Source of the DNA: Ptychodera flava
Lineage: Eukaryota > Hemichordata > Enteropneusta > Ptychoderidae
NCBI RefSeq assembly: GCF_041260155.1
Contig: NC_091932.1
Span: 5,045,501-5,109,500 of the forward strand
Reading direction: 5' to 3'
DNA: 64,000 bases
Each line of letters opens with the position of its first letter. Within the stretch, counting starts at the first letter, position 1. Under the pieces are notes generated by a model. It had not been told where the DNA came from and made no database searches. It saw only the letters and a list, made by a program, of their open reading frames with translations. This document shows, in pieces, positions 45,658-59,184 of this stretch. Position numbers and translations under genes: made by a program.

Positions 45658-47628
45658 GAATCAGTCGGTCAACATCTTGCAGTATATGACTCTGTCTTTC
45701 ATGTCACTAAGTTACCGTATTCATTCACAATGTCGAGAAAACTGGGTTAGTATACGATCAGGCTGTTTATTCAAAAGTACATAAATTTGTATGAAGCGAA
45801 TATATAGGCTTATAGTATACGAAAATATATATTACAGACTTCAACTTAGTCTTGAATTGAATTGTTTCTTTTCTAAACTTTTTCTCTTCTCTGAAAAATA
45901 TACAATGAAAAGAAACGCTCACTTCGTCTTATTTTATCACCATTTTACAGAATCACTAATACCTTTAGGATAAGAGTTTTAATGAGTGAAAGGTTTTCTT
46001 ATCACATGCTTGAATCCGAAGAGACAAATGTAAGAAAAGGGGCCCCAGTCGTTATGTGACCACATACAGAGCTACTTGGGGCACTACTATTAACACACTG
46101 AAGTTATTAATGACATCTCCGACACAGTCTAAACTCAACGTTATTTTGTACATGATTTCTCAAACACTGAAAAGAAATTGTTTGAGTTAATCGTATAATG
46201 AAAAGAGAGATTTCAATTTGAGTTCCGGTTTGGTTCGAGCAAAGATTATATATGATGGCAATAATAACAGTCATAACACTGAGGTTGTTTACATCAAATT
46301 ATAAGTCAGTACACAGTATGGTCAACAAGATTATTTTCTAAAGGCTCCAAGTTATTTTCATTTTTTTAATTCATTAATTATGTCTATTGTTGCGGCTGTT
46401 AAAGTCGCTGACAACATCCATGTTTAGGTGTTCAGAATTGTGAGAATAATTTGTAATATTTTATGGTAAATTGGTCTGCCATTTTGATCAAATTTTATCT
46501 GCCGGTAGTCAAAATATGGCCATAAGAAATAAAAAATCTTTTGACGCCGTTTTGATCAAAGCTGGACACTTACAACATTTTCCCTACAAAATACGAATAA
46601 ACGCTTTACATTACGAAATTCTTTCATTGTTAGGGTGTTTAATTTTCAATCTGTTCACAATGCAAACGTTTTGAAGAAATTACTTATCATAATACATGTC
46701 AAAGTACGCTGTGCATACTATAGGTTTAGTACTTTTTGAGTTCAATTCCTCCAGTTTCTAATAAATACCGTTGCTATGGGTATTAATGTGTATCTGTAAT
46801 TCCGATGTTTCTAACAGCGTTGGAACCTTCTAACATTGTGTAAACTTCATTGCATGACCTTTTCTCTCTTATATCACCCGCTGTAAACAATCGTCTTATC
46901 TAGTCAATCACGAGATACCAGGACTTCAAATCGCACCACATTATCAATAAACTTCTCTTGGGGTAGGTTTTCGGCTAGTATGATAGCACGACTTTATGGT
47001 CGTACTATTCGCGTGGATTTAATCATCTATCGTAACGGTAAGTGGTAGCTTTCTTACAACAAACGCCTCATTACGTGCATTTGTTTCATGTATAAACATG
47101 ACTAGAATTACCGCTTAATGCAAATGCATGAAACTTTCCGGTCTGATGTAGTCTAGGACGTTGCTCACTACTAGGACGTACAGAGGAACGCACATCGAAG
47201 ACTACTACGATTGACGGACACGTTAAAACATACACAACTGTACGAGATCGCTAAGATCAGAGACCGATTCCTGCTGCCATTTAGAGTGCCAACATGAGTG
47301 AATAACAACGTCGATGTGAAATCTGCCTAAATGCGTGAAAGACAAAAATAATAGATATGCCACGAATATGTTTTATTGCACAATAGAACAGCATTTCTAC
47401 CCGTAAAATGTAATTTCACTTTCTAAACTAATAAGATTTTAGTAGAAAATCGCCTTAAGGAGGTGTCCTTTGAAGCAGATACGCGATTCATGTATCGTAG
47501 AAAAGCTGTCAATCTTTCACTGACGCTTAGAGATGAGACTGCTCGTACAAGTTTAAAGTGAGCTCACAGTACTTGCGATGAATATAACAATCAGTTTTTC
47601 TTTTCATTGTAGCGAATATTATATATTA
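45658..47628. other. 2 kb without a supported gene
   Basis: AT-rich, short frames only on both strands. Confidence 0.4.
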
Positions 47629-47738
47629 TAGCCCAAACATGGGACTATGTGCCCGAGGGCAGGTGACCATTTGCCCGACGTAAGGAGGGCAAATAGTTTC
47701 CTGCCCCGAGGGTACATAGTCCCATGTTTGGGCTATAA
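47629..47738. repeat. ~110-bp palindrome
   Basis: TATAGCCCAAACATGGGACT...GCCCGAGGGCAGG is complemented by CCTGCCCCGAGGGTACATAG... up to GGGCTATA. The inner arms (CATTTGCCCGAC/GTAAGGAGGGCAAATAG) are imperfect. Probably a foldback element. Confidence 0.8.
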
Positions 47739-48122
47739 TGTTTTTATTACATGCCTCTCTTACACAATTTTCACTCAAAATATTTAGATTTATTGGTAAA
47801 TGATAATCCAATGCTTTATTTTCATCTTCTTAGACGAAAATCTGTTAACAATGGAATGATTTTCATCATCGAATGGCGCAATGATATATTTAAACTACTG
47901 TTATGCGGTTTATCAATTTTTTCTGCAAAATTTTCCAAAACCGAATTCCTTTGCAAAACATGAAATTTCGACATTTTTACATAAAAAGTTGTAAAGTTGA
48001 AAATAGTTCCAATTCACCTTCAGTCCAATGATGACTATGCGACCCGAGACGTCATCGACGAGTTACCATTGAATCCTATGGAGCGCGCGACGTTCGATAT
48101 ACGAGGCATGTAATAAAGAAAA
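47739..48122. mobile_element. MITE-like segment with TTTATTACATGCCTC inverted ends
   Basis: TTTTTATTACATGCCTCT near 47740-47758 is complemented by GAGGCATGTAATAAAGAAAAA near 48105-48125. It adjoins the 47629 palindrome, so the two may form one composite foldback. Non-coding. Confidence 0.6.
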
Positions 48123-48999
48123 ATGTTTCTCTGCTGGATCTGGCGGCCCTGTACCGGGTCTATGACAGCAGTATGCGTAACTTTCTTGAGTTTTTGAAGT
48201 CGTTCGTAAACATGTGAACTCGGTTAAAGCGTACAATTACGCAAGCGCTTCTATCGGATCTTTAACGCCATTGATACACACAAACAAGCAACATAGCAGC
48301 CAGCATTGTCCATAAACTGAACTCGATTTCATTAACAAATGCGACCATTAAGGAGGAAAAAATTGTTGACTCATGCTTATATAACAAGCAGAATTCAGAA
48401 CAGATTTCACAGGAACGTCATCCAGTTGATAGATGAGTTCCCACCAAGGCACATCGAGCAGTTTATTTTCACGACAATCGTAAAGTACTTGATTAATATC
48501 TTTTAATTTAAAAATTCTGTAATCAGTAGAGTTTTAGTTTAATTTCTAGTGATGTAAAGAATAGCAATAGTAAGTAAATGGGTTAAGTAAGATTACGACT
48601 ATTTCGCCCTAAAGTTTGACCTCCCAAACAAGACTAACTAACCCCTGATTGTCCCAAGAGCATATTTTGACTGCCATCAAAAACTAAGAATTAATTTACA
48701 GATATTACGAGCTCACCCCGTGGAAAAGAAAGCACACAGGTTTCTTGACGTGTGGATTGAACTGTTCTCATTTTATGATGTGCAGCTTCATCAGACAGGA
48801 AATAACTCTGAGATCCGCATACTTTCTTGAAATTGATTTCTAGGACAACGGTCAGATGCTATTTTGATCGCACAGCAGGAAAAAGTGGGTATACGTGTAC
48901 AGGTTCAAAAGACAAGAGTAGTTCACATTTAAGAAACCTTAACGATAGGATCGACAGATCTTTATTTTCTATATTATTTTATTTCATTACTTATCCAAC
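48123..48999. other. No recognisable gene
   Basis: Short frames only. A frame at 48850-48960 following ...TTCTAG was examined as an exon but has no supporting module similarity. Confidence 0.35.
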
Positions 49000-49205
49000 A
49001 AGCGAACCCATTTGCAGGATGAGGTGCCCACAACCCACTACAAAATGGAGCAATGAGGAGTAACGTGCCTTGCTCAGGGGCACCAACACCGTGTTGGAAT
49101 CTCGAACTCACCATCCTCTGACAGTGAGTCCATTACTCTGGACCTACCGGGTCCTGAACTCACTGAGTCCGGTACCCTAACTTCTGCCCAAAGGTGCCTC
49201 CGATC
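49000..49205 (-). mobile_element. tRNA-derived SINE, copy 2
   Basis: Shares GAGGAGTAACGTGCCTTGCT, CAGGGGCAC, CCATCCTCTGACAGTGAGTC and GGACCTACCGGG with 38345-38580, in the same orientation. The B-box region is less intact than in copy 1. Confidence 0.75.
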
Positions 49206-49216
49206 ACGAATCTCTA

Positions 49217-52200
49217 CACTGTAAAAATAGCGGACGCTAGACGCGTCTTTACGCGTTCAAAATGTACATGTCGGTGTTCAAATTTGAACGGCTAGTGTTC
49301 ATATTGTTAACACCAGTGTTCATAATATTAACATTGATGTTCTAAATCTGAACACTATGTGTTAACAATGATCTCCTTCAAGTGTTCAAAAACTCTGCAT
49401 CACAGAAATTTTACAATACTGTGAAACAATTGACAGTCTTTTGTGCTTTTTACTTTACAGTGGCTATATGAAATTTACTATTGCTTCACTGTCCGGTAAA
49501 CGTACACGGATTTTGGTGTAACGATTTCACACTAAGTGAAAAATATTTCCGGCCTACAATTGCAGTGAAAGCATGTTTTTTTCTAAAAAAGGAAGTATAC
49601 AAAAAAATTTTACACGTTTATTACGGGTTGAAAGTTCAAAAATTAGAAAAGAAAATCAGAAAACCACCATGAACGTTTTTAATTTTAACATCGGCGTGCA
49701 AGAGGCGTTCTACTTCTAAACACTTGTGGTTCAAGTTTGGTGCCTTTTCCTATCCCATGATGCATCAAAACGGAAGTTGCGACATTTTTCTTGTAAGCGC
49801 ACCCTGAAGTCGTGATCGTGCGAAGCAAGACCAGAAAGGGTAAGTTTCCTCTCCAAAATAGTAAAAGGTATTAGATTTTTGAAGCATCTATATTATCGTC
49901 CTTTGAAATTAATTGTATTGTACCTTGAAATAGCTTAACTACGTGAGGAAACCTTTTTTTTCTTTCATGGCTGCTATACCAACAATTAGCTGTGACTACG
50001 CAGTGGTACTTTTGGCCATAGCCTATCGATCGATCTCACTCGGGTCAAGGGTCATCAAAACACATCTGTAGCGATAACCTTGACCTGAGCGCGATCGATA
50101 CGCCTTGCATAGTACTGCTGCGTAATCACTGCTAACACATGTCTTTTAGTAGACACAATCGCATGTAAAACATCAGTTGAACATCGTAGAGTATACAATG
50201 TATTGTTTCAGCATATGGGAGTTTGGCTTTTTTATTTTAATCAGTTGATGACAAGAAGCAGCAAATATTTTGTAACAGTATTGAAGAGAGGCACTGTATA
50301 TGAAAAGTCTCCCCTTTTCCTTAACCTAATCAGCCACTTTTCTTTCATTTAAAGTTTCATCTCGCCATATTACCTATTGTTGCATTTTTTCAGGATGTGG
50401 AACTGAAAATCGAAGAGCTGTTATAGAAGCTGGTGGTACAGATAACGAAGAAGATGAGTGTACAGGTAGCTGTCTGGAAACAAGCTTGAGAACCTCAGTT
50501 CATCTCTAATGTAGATTTAAACTTCCAAGGGTCAGTAACTGAATTTTGATAAATTTCTGTATTTTTGTTCTGAATTAATCCAAGCTTTGGTAGCATGCTA
50601 TGATCAACTAAATGTTGCCGGAGAATAAGCTTTCACAGACGTGTAGTCTCCCTTATTTAAATTAAAGCTGAAAGCGACAGACCATTCAGAGTAAAATGTC
50701 CACTCTGAATTACTGATTTTTCTGAAATTTTCACTCTGAATTTTCTGTCACTTTCTGCTTCAATTTTTCACCCCTCTTGCATCTGATGAAGGAGAATTCA
50801 CGTCTTTGAAAGCTTATGCCCTTGTAACATTTAGTTGATCATAGCGTGCTACCAAACCGTAGATTATTTTGTATTGTAGCTCAACACGTCTCTCAACACT
50901 GGTTTTTAGCTTTGCTATCAGCTTAATACGTGGATGTGCAGCAATGTCCTCAAATTTGTACATTTAAAGGTTTTTCTTCAAAACAGCCTGTACGAATCCT
51001 TTAATATTTGGATTACAGGTCCCGAGGGATTACCCTAATCTGATATGTTCAAATTGTGAGAAATATGCAAATTTATATTTTTGAGGCTAATTTTGCTATT
51101 CTTTGGCAAAAATCTTCTCCTACTTTTCTGCCGTCTTCAATATTTGGTAAACATGTCCCTAAAAATGACCTTAGTCAAATTTGTGCTAGTTGTGATGAAA
51201 TATTCAAATTTTATATTTCATGGCAATTTTGTCATTTTTTGGTCAAAAAATCTTTAAAAAATCTATTTCAAAACTGCTAATCGAATAGTTTTGATATTTC
51301 AAGTAGGACATAGATCTCTACTGATAGTCTTTTCAGATTGTTCAAATTATGCAGAAATTTGCAACTTTGTTATTTTAGGACATTAAAGACATTTCAGACA
51401 TTTTAAGACATTAGGGACTACCAGAATGTGATATATGCAAGTATGATGAAATGTACATTTTTTAATTTTAAGGGTGATTTTTACCATTTTTGGTAAGAAA
51501 ATGTGTATACAAATTAATAGTAGGGTACACCACAATTTGAAAGGTCTTTAGTAACTTGCTTTTAATTTCTGAATAGTAGATTTTTGAAATGTCACCGATT
51601 TATTTTAGGATTCATTTAAAGATATTACACACAAACAAACCTTTCTGTTTATGAAGGACTTTGTTGGACAAGGAAATAGGTTTTACCCTGCCAAGGACCC
51701 ACTTTCCCCACTTTCTGCATGTTGTGCCTTACTGTGACACTTTGACAACTTGACATGTTGTGTTTACTTTAGTGTTGACAACTATATACCATGTGCACCA
51801 GAGAAGCCTTGACTAACTTCTTTTTTCTTCAAAATTTACAATTGTCTTTACAAGAGGAAATGTCTTTAAAAAAACATCTTACAAAAATGGAGTATGCATT
51901 TCATACATATACTTTTCAACACAATAATATGCCAAATTTTGAGCTTTTTCAGAATATTTTTGTACATTTTAAACAAGTATGAACATAAAACGTCATCCAC
52001 AATATGGTGAGTTTTATTGCTTATGTTTTTGATAGGAAGGTGTTAACACTGTTGGTTTTTTCCTGTGACAAACTTTACATACAAAGTTGCAATGTTTATT
52101 TGCCCATTTTACAGTAAATTATTGTATTTTACTCTAGAAATGTTTCGTGTATTTTTAGAAGAAGAAATAATTTTACTGGATATCAATGGTCTGTAATGTT

Positions 52201-52583
52201 ATTTTAAGGCTTGAACACCCTGTGAACGCCCAAAATTAAAGGTGTTCAACAAGCGCGCATCATGTGTTCTAGCCTTTAACACACTTATCGTTGAACGGCG
52301 TCCATGCGTTCAAAAAGTGTTACAGCCCTTTGAACGCGTAAAAAAAAGCGTTCAATTTTTTGAACACATTTCCTGTGCAACGTGTGTTCAGATATGGAAC
52401 ACTATGGTGTTCAATATAATGTCTGATGAACACGTAGCGTTCAAAATCTGCACACGCATGTTCAAAAATTGAACGTTGGTTGAACACGTAGTGTTAAATT
52501 TCTGAACGTCTAGAGGCGTTCAAAAAGTGTTACAAAAAGGCGTTTAATTGGTGTTCTATCCTTTAACACTTAACTTTACAGTG
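49217..52583. mobile_element. TA-duplicating DNA element, long copy (A)
   Basis: Ends CACTGTAAA... and ...TTTACAGTG are flanked by TA on both sides (49215-49216, 52584-52585). Several hundred bases at each end are filled with short GTTCAA/GTGTTC words (for example GTGTTCAAA, TTGAACACG), giving long imperfect inverted ends. The second copy at 53655-56267 agrees in both terminal zones and most of the middle. No transposase-like frame is seen, so the copy is non-autonomous. The TA duplication fits Tc1/mariner-like or several other families. The middle has a palindrome with nuclear-receptor-like motifs (50025-50105) and a hairpin at 50655-50790. Confidence 0.85.
50025..50105. promoter_or_regulatory. 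Palindrome with DR1-like motifs, element copy A
   Basis: ATCGATC...CTCGGGTCAAGGGTCATC faces GATAACCTTGACCTGAGCGC...GATCGAT. GGGTCAAGGGTCA is a DR1-type pair of half-sites. Conserved in copy B (54448-54526). Function is not shown. Confidence 0.5.
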
Positions 52584-52585
52584 TA

Positions 52586-53356
52586 CGTACAATACATCCG
52601 CTACATTCATGACGTGTGATAAGATAAGGATCGAACTTTTCATCAGTGTCATGCCGAGAGTAGTCTCAATTAAATTAACCCCTTGCCCAAGCCAATGTTG
52701 AGCAAATATATGTTGAAAAATATTTTGACAAAGTAGCATCAAACTATCTTCTTGATAACTTCTGGGATAAGTAGCGTCTGTAGGTAAAAGGTTTTGTTGA
52801 TAAAAGCCACCCGTGTCATACTCTGGAAAACAAGCATCACATTTATCATTCAGAGTCTGACCTAAAGATTATGGCATTTGGCGGCAACTCGGTATCTTTA
52901 GTTAATATAAAACTATATAGCACTATCGAAGCCGTGATTGAAACTTTCAACCAAGAACATGGTTAAAATAGAGATACTAAGTAATACATCCTGAAAGATT
53001 CTGATTTATATCTACACGGTGACATAATGCGCTTGTGCACCTTTCATTTTTACAGAGTGACGATGTGTTTCATGCACGATACCTATGTGCATCCCGTCAA
53101 CATAACTGCAACCTGTATATAAGTTGTAACAAACATGTGATACCATTTTGGCTATACGTATACTGTTTATCTTTTGTATCAACTTGTCTACCGTGTATTT
53201 CTGCATAGTGTTTTCTTCTTTGATATCGCAGTGAATTTCGCATCAGTACAGTAACTGCCCGCTATATCAGTACTGTCTTTACATGTTTGTCGTTAAACGT
53301 CATCAATGGCGATTTACAAATTTATGTCTACCAATCTGTTTCCCTCTCAGACTTGA
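52586..53356. other. Host sequence between the two TA-element copies; 5' side of the module gene
   Basis: No other gene is visible. TCCCTCTCAG at 53341-53350 is a good splice acceptor, so the 5' untranslated exon(s) and promoter of the module gene would lie farther left. Short frames on the minus strand are not supported. Confidence 0.45.
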
Positions 53357-53530
53357 ATGATGAAGCCGTACATAGAGTACGAAAAGGAATGCAGCAGTAG
53401 TTCTGGGATATCACTAAAGGATGTCAGCGACACCATTCAGTACTTGGAACGAACAAAGAGACCTCTCGACGAGAATGAGATAAAGTGCCTGAGATATTGC
53501 AAACGGTTGTTGGTCAGACAACCGCAAGAA
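53357..53530 (+). CDS. Uncharacterised repeated-module gene, exon 1 (module B0)
   Basis: First recognised coding exon of an unfamiliar host gene. An acceptor CTCTCAG| at 53350 is followed by a TGA in frame, then two ATGs, so translation probably starts at 53357. The donor GAA|GTGAGT (53531) ends the exon in phase 0. Product M-M-K-P-Y-I-E-Y-E-K-E-C, then I-S-L-K-D-V-S-D-T-I, L-D-E-N-E-I and C-L-R-Y-C-K-R-L-L. This helical pattern recurs in the exons at 62145 and 63350 (C...I-x-x-x-D/K-I/V-x-D/E-x-I, a polar turn, then D/E-x-x-x-x-L-x-x-x-x-x-x-L-L/I), so I call it module B, about 50 residues. It resembles no domain I can name. The five exons join in matching phases (0, 1, 0, 1, then 0 out), about 314 residues so far, and the gene continues beyond the window. 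No signal peptide or membrane segment is visible. Confidence 0.65.
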
Positions 53531-53654
53531 GTGAGTTGTAAATAAGCAATGAGGGGTCAGAAATCTATAGACTGTGCACCTTTTCTGCTCCCGCACATCT
53601 CAATCTGCGCTGTCGATCTACGCCCATAATCTGAGCTCGCGCGTTCCCTCAGTA

Positions 53655-56267
53655 CACTGTAAAAATAGCGGACGCCAGACGCGTCTTTACGCGTTCAAAA
53701 TGTAGATTTCGGTGCTCAAATTTGAACGGCTAGTGTTCATAGTTTTAACATAGTGTTCATATTATTGACAATGATGTTCTAAACCTGAACACGGAGTGTT
53801 AACAACCATCTCCATCAAGTGTTCAAAAACTCAGCATTACAGAAATTTTACAAAACTGTAAAACAATTAACGATCTTTAGTGTTTTTCACTTTACTGTGG
53901 CTATTAAATTTACTACTGCCTCGCTGTCCGGCAAACGTTACACGGATTTTGATGTAACGAATTTCCCACTAAGTGAAAAATATTTCCGGTCTAAAATTGC
54001 TGAAAGCATGTTTTTTCTAAACAAGGGTAGTATACAAAATAATTTTACACGTTTATTACGGGTTGAAATTTGAAATTTTGAAAAGAAAATCAGATAACCA
54101 CCATGAACGTTTTAATTTTAACATCGGCGTGCAAGAGGCGTTCTACTTCAAACACTTGGTGTTCAAATTTGGTGCCTTTTCGTATCCCGTCATGCATCAA
54201 AACGGAAGTTGCGACATTTTTCTTTTAAACGCACGCTGAAGTCATGATCGTGCTGAAACAAGACCAGAAAGGGTAAGTTTTCTCTCCAAAATAGTAAAGG
54301 GTGTTAAATTTTGAAGCATCTTTATTATTATACTTTGAAATTATTTGCATAGTACTTTGGAATAGCTAAAATACGTGAAGAATCCTTTTTTTTGTTTCAG
54401 TGGCTCGTAGACCATACACGAGCTGTGAATACGTTTTAGGCCATGGCATATCGATCGCACTCGGGTCAAGGGTCATCACGCAGAATTTTAGCGATGACCT
54501 TTGACCCGAGCGCGATCGATATGGCACATAACCGCTGCGTAATCACAGCTAATATTTGTCTTTTAGTAATCAAAATCGCATGTAAATGTAAAACATTAGT
54601 TAAATATCGCAGAGTGTACACTCTATTGTTTCAGCATATGAGAGTTGGCTTTTCTTTTACTTTTCATTTGTTGATGACAAGAAGAAGCCAATATTTTGTA
54701 ACATTATCGAAAGGGGCACTGTATACCAAGGTCACCCCTTTTCCTTAACCTTATAAAGCCACCTTGTCTTTCATTTGAAGTCTCATGTCGCCATATTACC
54801 TATTGTTGCATTATTTTCAGGATGTGAAAAGTTGGATTAACGTGAAATTGAAGAGTTGTTACAGAAGCTGATGGTACAGAAATTGAAGAAGATGAGTGTA
54901 CAGGTAGCTGTCTGGAAACAAGCTTGAGAACCTCAGTTCATCTCTAATGTTGATTTAAACTTTCGAGGGTCAGTAACTGAATTTTGATAAGTTTCTGTAT
55001 TTTTGTTCTGAATTTATCTGAGCTTTGGTAGAACGCTATGATCAACTAAATGTTACTGGAGAATGAGCTTTCAAATACGTGTAGTCTCCCTTATCAGATG
55101 CAAGGGTGGAATGAAGAATTTAAGCAGAAAGCGACAGAAAATTCACAGTGAAAAATGTACACTCTGAATTTCTGAATTTTCTGAAATTTTCACTCTGAAT
55201 TTTCTGTCGTTTTCTGCTTCAAATGTTCATTCCACCCTTGCATCTGCTGAAGGAGACTTCACGTCTTTGAAGGCTGATGCTCCAGTAATATTTAGTTGAT
55301 CATAGCCTGCTACCAAATCTTAGATTATTTTGTATTGTAGATCAACACGTCTTTTGTTCTCGATTTGTTACTGTTTTTAGCTTTGCTGTTAAGGACGCAG
55401 AGCTTATATCATAGGTGAATGTATGGCATCGTCCTCAAATTTTTACATCCCAAGCTTTTTCTTCAAAACGGCCTGTACGATTTCTTTAACATCTTGAGTA
55501 CAGGTTTCCAGGGGTTATCCTAATCATATATATGCAAGTTATGATGAAATACGCAAATTTGTATTTTTGAGATATTAAAGACATTTCAGACATTTTTAAG
55601 ACATAAGAAATTATCAGAATGTGATATATTCAAGTAAGCCAAATTTTGAGCTTTTTCAGAACAGATGTTTTTGTACGTTTTTACAAGTATGAACATATAG
55701 CGTAATCCACAATATTTAAGTAAAACCTGTTTTGTCATTACTTTGTTCATATTGTTTGAAAACGATCTACAGTGTTTATGTGGATTTTCTTTTCCTCTGA
55801 CAAACTTTACAAAGTGGCCATGTTTATTTGCCCAATTTACACTAAATACTTGTATTTTACTCAAGGAATTTTTGTGTATTTTTAAATAAAATAATTTTAC
55901 TGAATATCAGTGGTATGTTTTGTTATTTCCAGGCTTGAACATCCCTTTAATGTCCAAAATGAAAGGTGTTCAACAAGTGAATATCATGTGTTCTAACCTT
56001 CAAAAAGTGTTACAGCCCTTTGAACGCGTAAATGCGTTCAATTTTTTGAACACATTTCATGTGCTACATGTGTTCAGATATGGAACACCATGGTGTTCAA
56101 AATAATGTCTGATGAACACGTAGTGTTAAAATCTGCACACGTGTGTTCAAAAATTGAACATTGGTTGAACACGTAGTGTTAAATTTCTGAACGTCTAGAC
56201 GCGTTCAAAAAGTGTTACAAAAGGCGTTTCATTGGTGTTCTATCCTGAACACTTAACTTTACAGTGT
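53655..56267. mobile_element. TA-duplicating DNA element, short copy (B), in intron 1
   Basis: Same ends and internal order as 49217-52583, but 2613 bp long. It lacks several internal stretches of copy A, notably around 51060-51900. TA flanks are at 53653-53654 and 56268-56269. It lies in the first intron of the module gene. A strong hairpin (about 55097-55250; GATGCAAGGGTGGAATGAA and its complement) is more complete here than in copy A. Confidence 0.88.
54448..54526. promoter_or_regulatory. Palindrome with two DR1 motifs, element copy B
   Basis: GGGTCAAGGGTCA (54463-54475) and TGACCTTTGACCC (54495-54507) are inverted DR1-type pairs framed by ATCGATCGC/GCGATCGAT. DR1 is the site type bound by HNF4/RXR-class receptors. 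Function is not shown. Confidence 0.5.
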
Positions 56268-56269
56268 AG

Positions 56270-59184
56270 GTCTGCAAACAACATGCCCGCAATAAATTGT
56301 GGTGAAATCGACAAAGAGCTTGTTCAAAGTAGCTATGTTTCTGTATTGTCATTTGAGGATCTCTTTATATGATCATAAGATTGGATAGTGCGATCACTCG
56401 ATGATGATCCGCGTGTATATGGACCTATCCGTCAAGGTCATGGACCTATATACGGCAAGGTCGGAGCGCTTGACCACAGTCTGATTAAAATAAGATACAT
56501 GGAGAATGCGACGTTTTCACTTTTGATTGTCCTTTGTCCTTTGCTCTTCTCGTCGGCTGATAATTGCCTCATTACACCCAACGAGAAACAAAGACCGACC
56601 AAAGGTGGAAACATCGCCATCTCTACATATGATTTTAATCGAATTGCACGTGATCCTTGCACATTCTACTCCTCCTAAAATATGTCATCATTTCATCCTT
56701 GTACCTCTATGAACGACTGGAACTTGGCTGCAAGTAAAATTAAAAAATTAAATCTGTATAGCTATCCTTTATAAATTGCTTATTAGCCGTCTACAAAGGA
56801 CATTTGGACATCTAAGGGTAGTAATGCTGGGCAGAATCGCGAGCTTCCGAGTACAGTGGTAACTCTGACAACTTATCGACAGAAATTCAGACTCGAGGAT
56901 AAATTGGGAAATCAGCACTTTACTGTTAAATTTTCCTGAAATGTCGTCCAATTGCAAACCCTGCAACTATGACTTTTGACATTTGTTTACAACACAAAAA
57001 TGAAAAAAAGTAACTTAGGTTGATGACGTAGAATGTTCACTTTAGAACGGTCTCTCTCTGTCTCCCCCTCTCCCTCCCCTCTCTGTCTCTCTCTGTGTCT
57101 GTCTCTGTCTTCCTTTCTCTCCATAAATATCTATGTCTTAATTATATCTTTTACATTTCTAAATTGATAGCTGGCTAGGTTAGAACAGGATAATTCAAAA
57201 TGTGACATAATGTCAATATTGGATGTAGAGTAAGTTCAAGTGGGCGGACGACCGAAAGAATTCGTCCTATAGTTACATGTAGTTATAACTTCTTCGCGTC
57301 GATAGGGGATTCTCGTTATCAACCCATAGTTAAGGACCTCGTTTCACAGGATTTGACGTCATTTGTTGCCAAGTTACGGTCATTCGAGGTGGAGGGGGTC
57401 ACGTCACCCCGGGTCACCGACAAATGTTTTGAAGTTTTTCGTCAAAACAAGTACATTCAGACGGCACATACCTAAACTCCTTCTATGGGACTACCCCCAC
57501 CCCGCGCCCAGGATTCGAGCAACGCAGCATTTTATGTCTATTCAAAAAAACTGTCTCCAATTCGCGTTCTGACAGCATCGAATTTGCATATTTGGCTCGT
57601 CAATTTACAGGCAATACCCTTCGAGTTAGCATTACATCAGCAGTGCTTCTGTCACATGCTGCCTTTAACTTCATATGTGCACGGACGTCGGACAAGAACA
57701 ATGAACTTGCTTGTACGGAGTTGTAATTATTAAAGGCTGTGATCGTGTGAGATAGGACTAAAAAGGTGGAAGGTCGAGGTCCAACTCTGCTATCATGACA
57801 AGAAGTAGCGATCGGCCGTGCCCATGCAGGAATAAAATATGTCGGTTATGGTCGAACGTCATGTTGCTTGGCAACTCTCTGAGTTCGCATGACGTATTCT
57901 TGGAAAAGTAGTAAAAGGTCGATTGTTCCTAAGATTAAACTAGACCTTGAACTTAATTTCCTGTGTAGCAGCAAAATAATGCCTTCAGTTTTTTGTTCAC
58001 TATATTGTAAAAGGTTCTCCCGCAAACTATCCAAAATAAACTGATTTAAAGTCAAAAGCGATCAACTTGTGTATGAACCATTACGCTAACGGCAAAGTGG
58101 TGCTGGCCTTATATCAGTTGATGTTGATTAAAGGTCGCGATGTCGATGAGAAAAATATTAATAAGACTACTGATTGTCACCTCCCCTGTTGAAGCTATAT
58201 TTTCTATATCAAAAGTTATCAAGATCGATGCAAATATAGCACATGATTCCTGGGTTCAGCAAAACCCTTCTTCCTTCGTTATTTGAATACACAATAAAAA
58301 AGTAAACTGACCATGACTAATGCGAGTCCATACGTTTGTAATTTTCACAACATTTTTAGTTTTTGTTATGAGAAAACCAGAAGCGCAGAATGGCTTCTAG
58401 TCTTTTACGTCAAGTTTGATCACCTCGATCAATTACTTCATTCTTTTCTCCCGTCAGATAATGTAGTCATAATCTTTTCTTCCGTCAGATAATGTAGTCA
58501 TAATAGCCCTTAAGGAGTTACATGCAGTTTAATTATCTTTATGAGTAGAACACAATTTAACGATGAACGTCGTTGGATTCAACCGTGACAAAGGCCTTCA
58601 CGCTTACAAGGTTTGGTCGTTTTTCATCAGTTATTGCTATCTGTAAATTCTGTGAAATAGCTGACGCTTTATTATGTACTCAGTGTCGCGTTCGTAATAA
58701 TTTGAAGAGGACGTTGGATTGGAAAATAGGGACTTCCAGTAACCTAAGATGGTGCAAGTTTTACCATATGTATTGGCACCTCGCCTAATTATATCGCAAA
58801 ACAGCTAAAATGCCGTAAACTGAACATATTGGTGAGTGTATACATAATATTTAGACATTGAAACGTGTTTTTGGTGCATTGTTCATTTTTATTACGATCC
58901 AGCTGTTCGCTATAGATTGGTAAATGTTTCAGTTTTATACAACACTAATAAAATCAGACTAATCACAGGTCAAGAGCGCAGGAAAGGAGTGCAGATTGAA
59001 TGCGCAGATTAAAAAGCGCCGGCGTAGAATGGAGAGGCCTACCATCCTATCATGCGCATACCAGTGTATTACAGTACGCACAATTCCAGATATTTTTTTT
59101 TTGATTTATGATATTTTCGTTTAAATGTATTGATTTTCGTATTGTATATTTCACTGCTGCTATGACTTTCAAACTTTAAATGAC
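56270..59184. other. Intron 1 sequence of the module gene; no gene seen
   Basis: Contains a CT-rich run (57055-57125) and a tandem 32-bp duplication (TCCGTCAGATAATGTAGTCA, 58450-58508). An inverted word pair (TATATGGACCTATCCGTCA / GGTCATGGACCTATATA) lies near 56415-56455. Frames at 56388, 57363 and 58573 lack motifs or splice borders. Confidence 0.45.

Noticed and set aside
48827-49063. Possible A-type module exon before the first TA element
   Set aside because: It has an acceptor-like TTCTAG but no D-D-x-G-x-P core, and it runs into a SINE.
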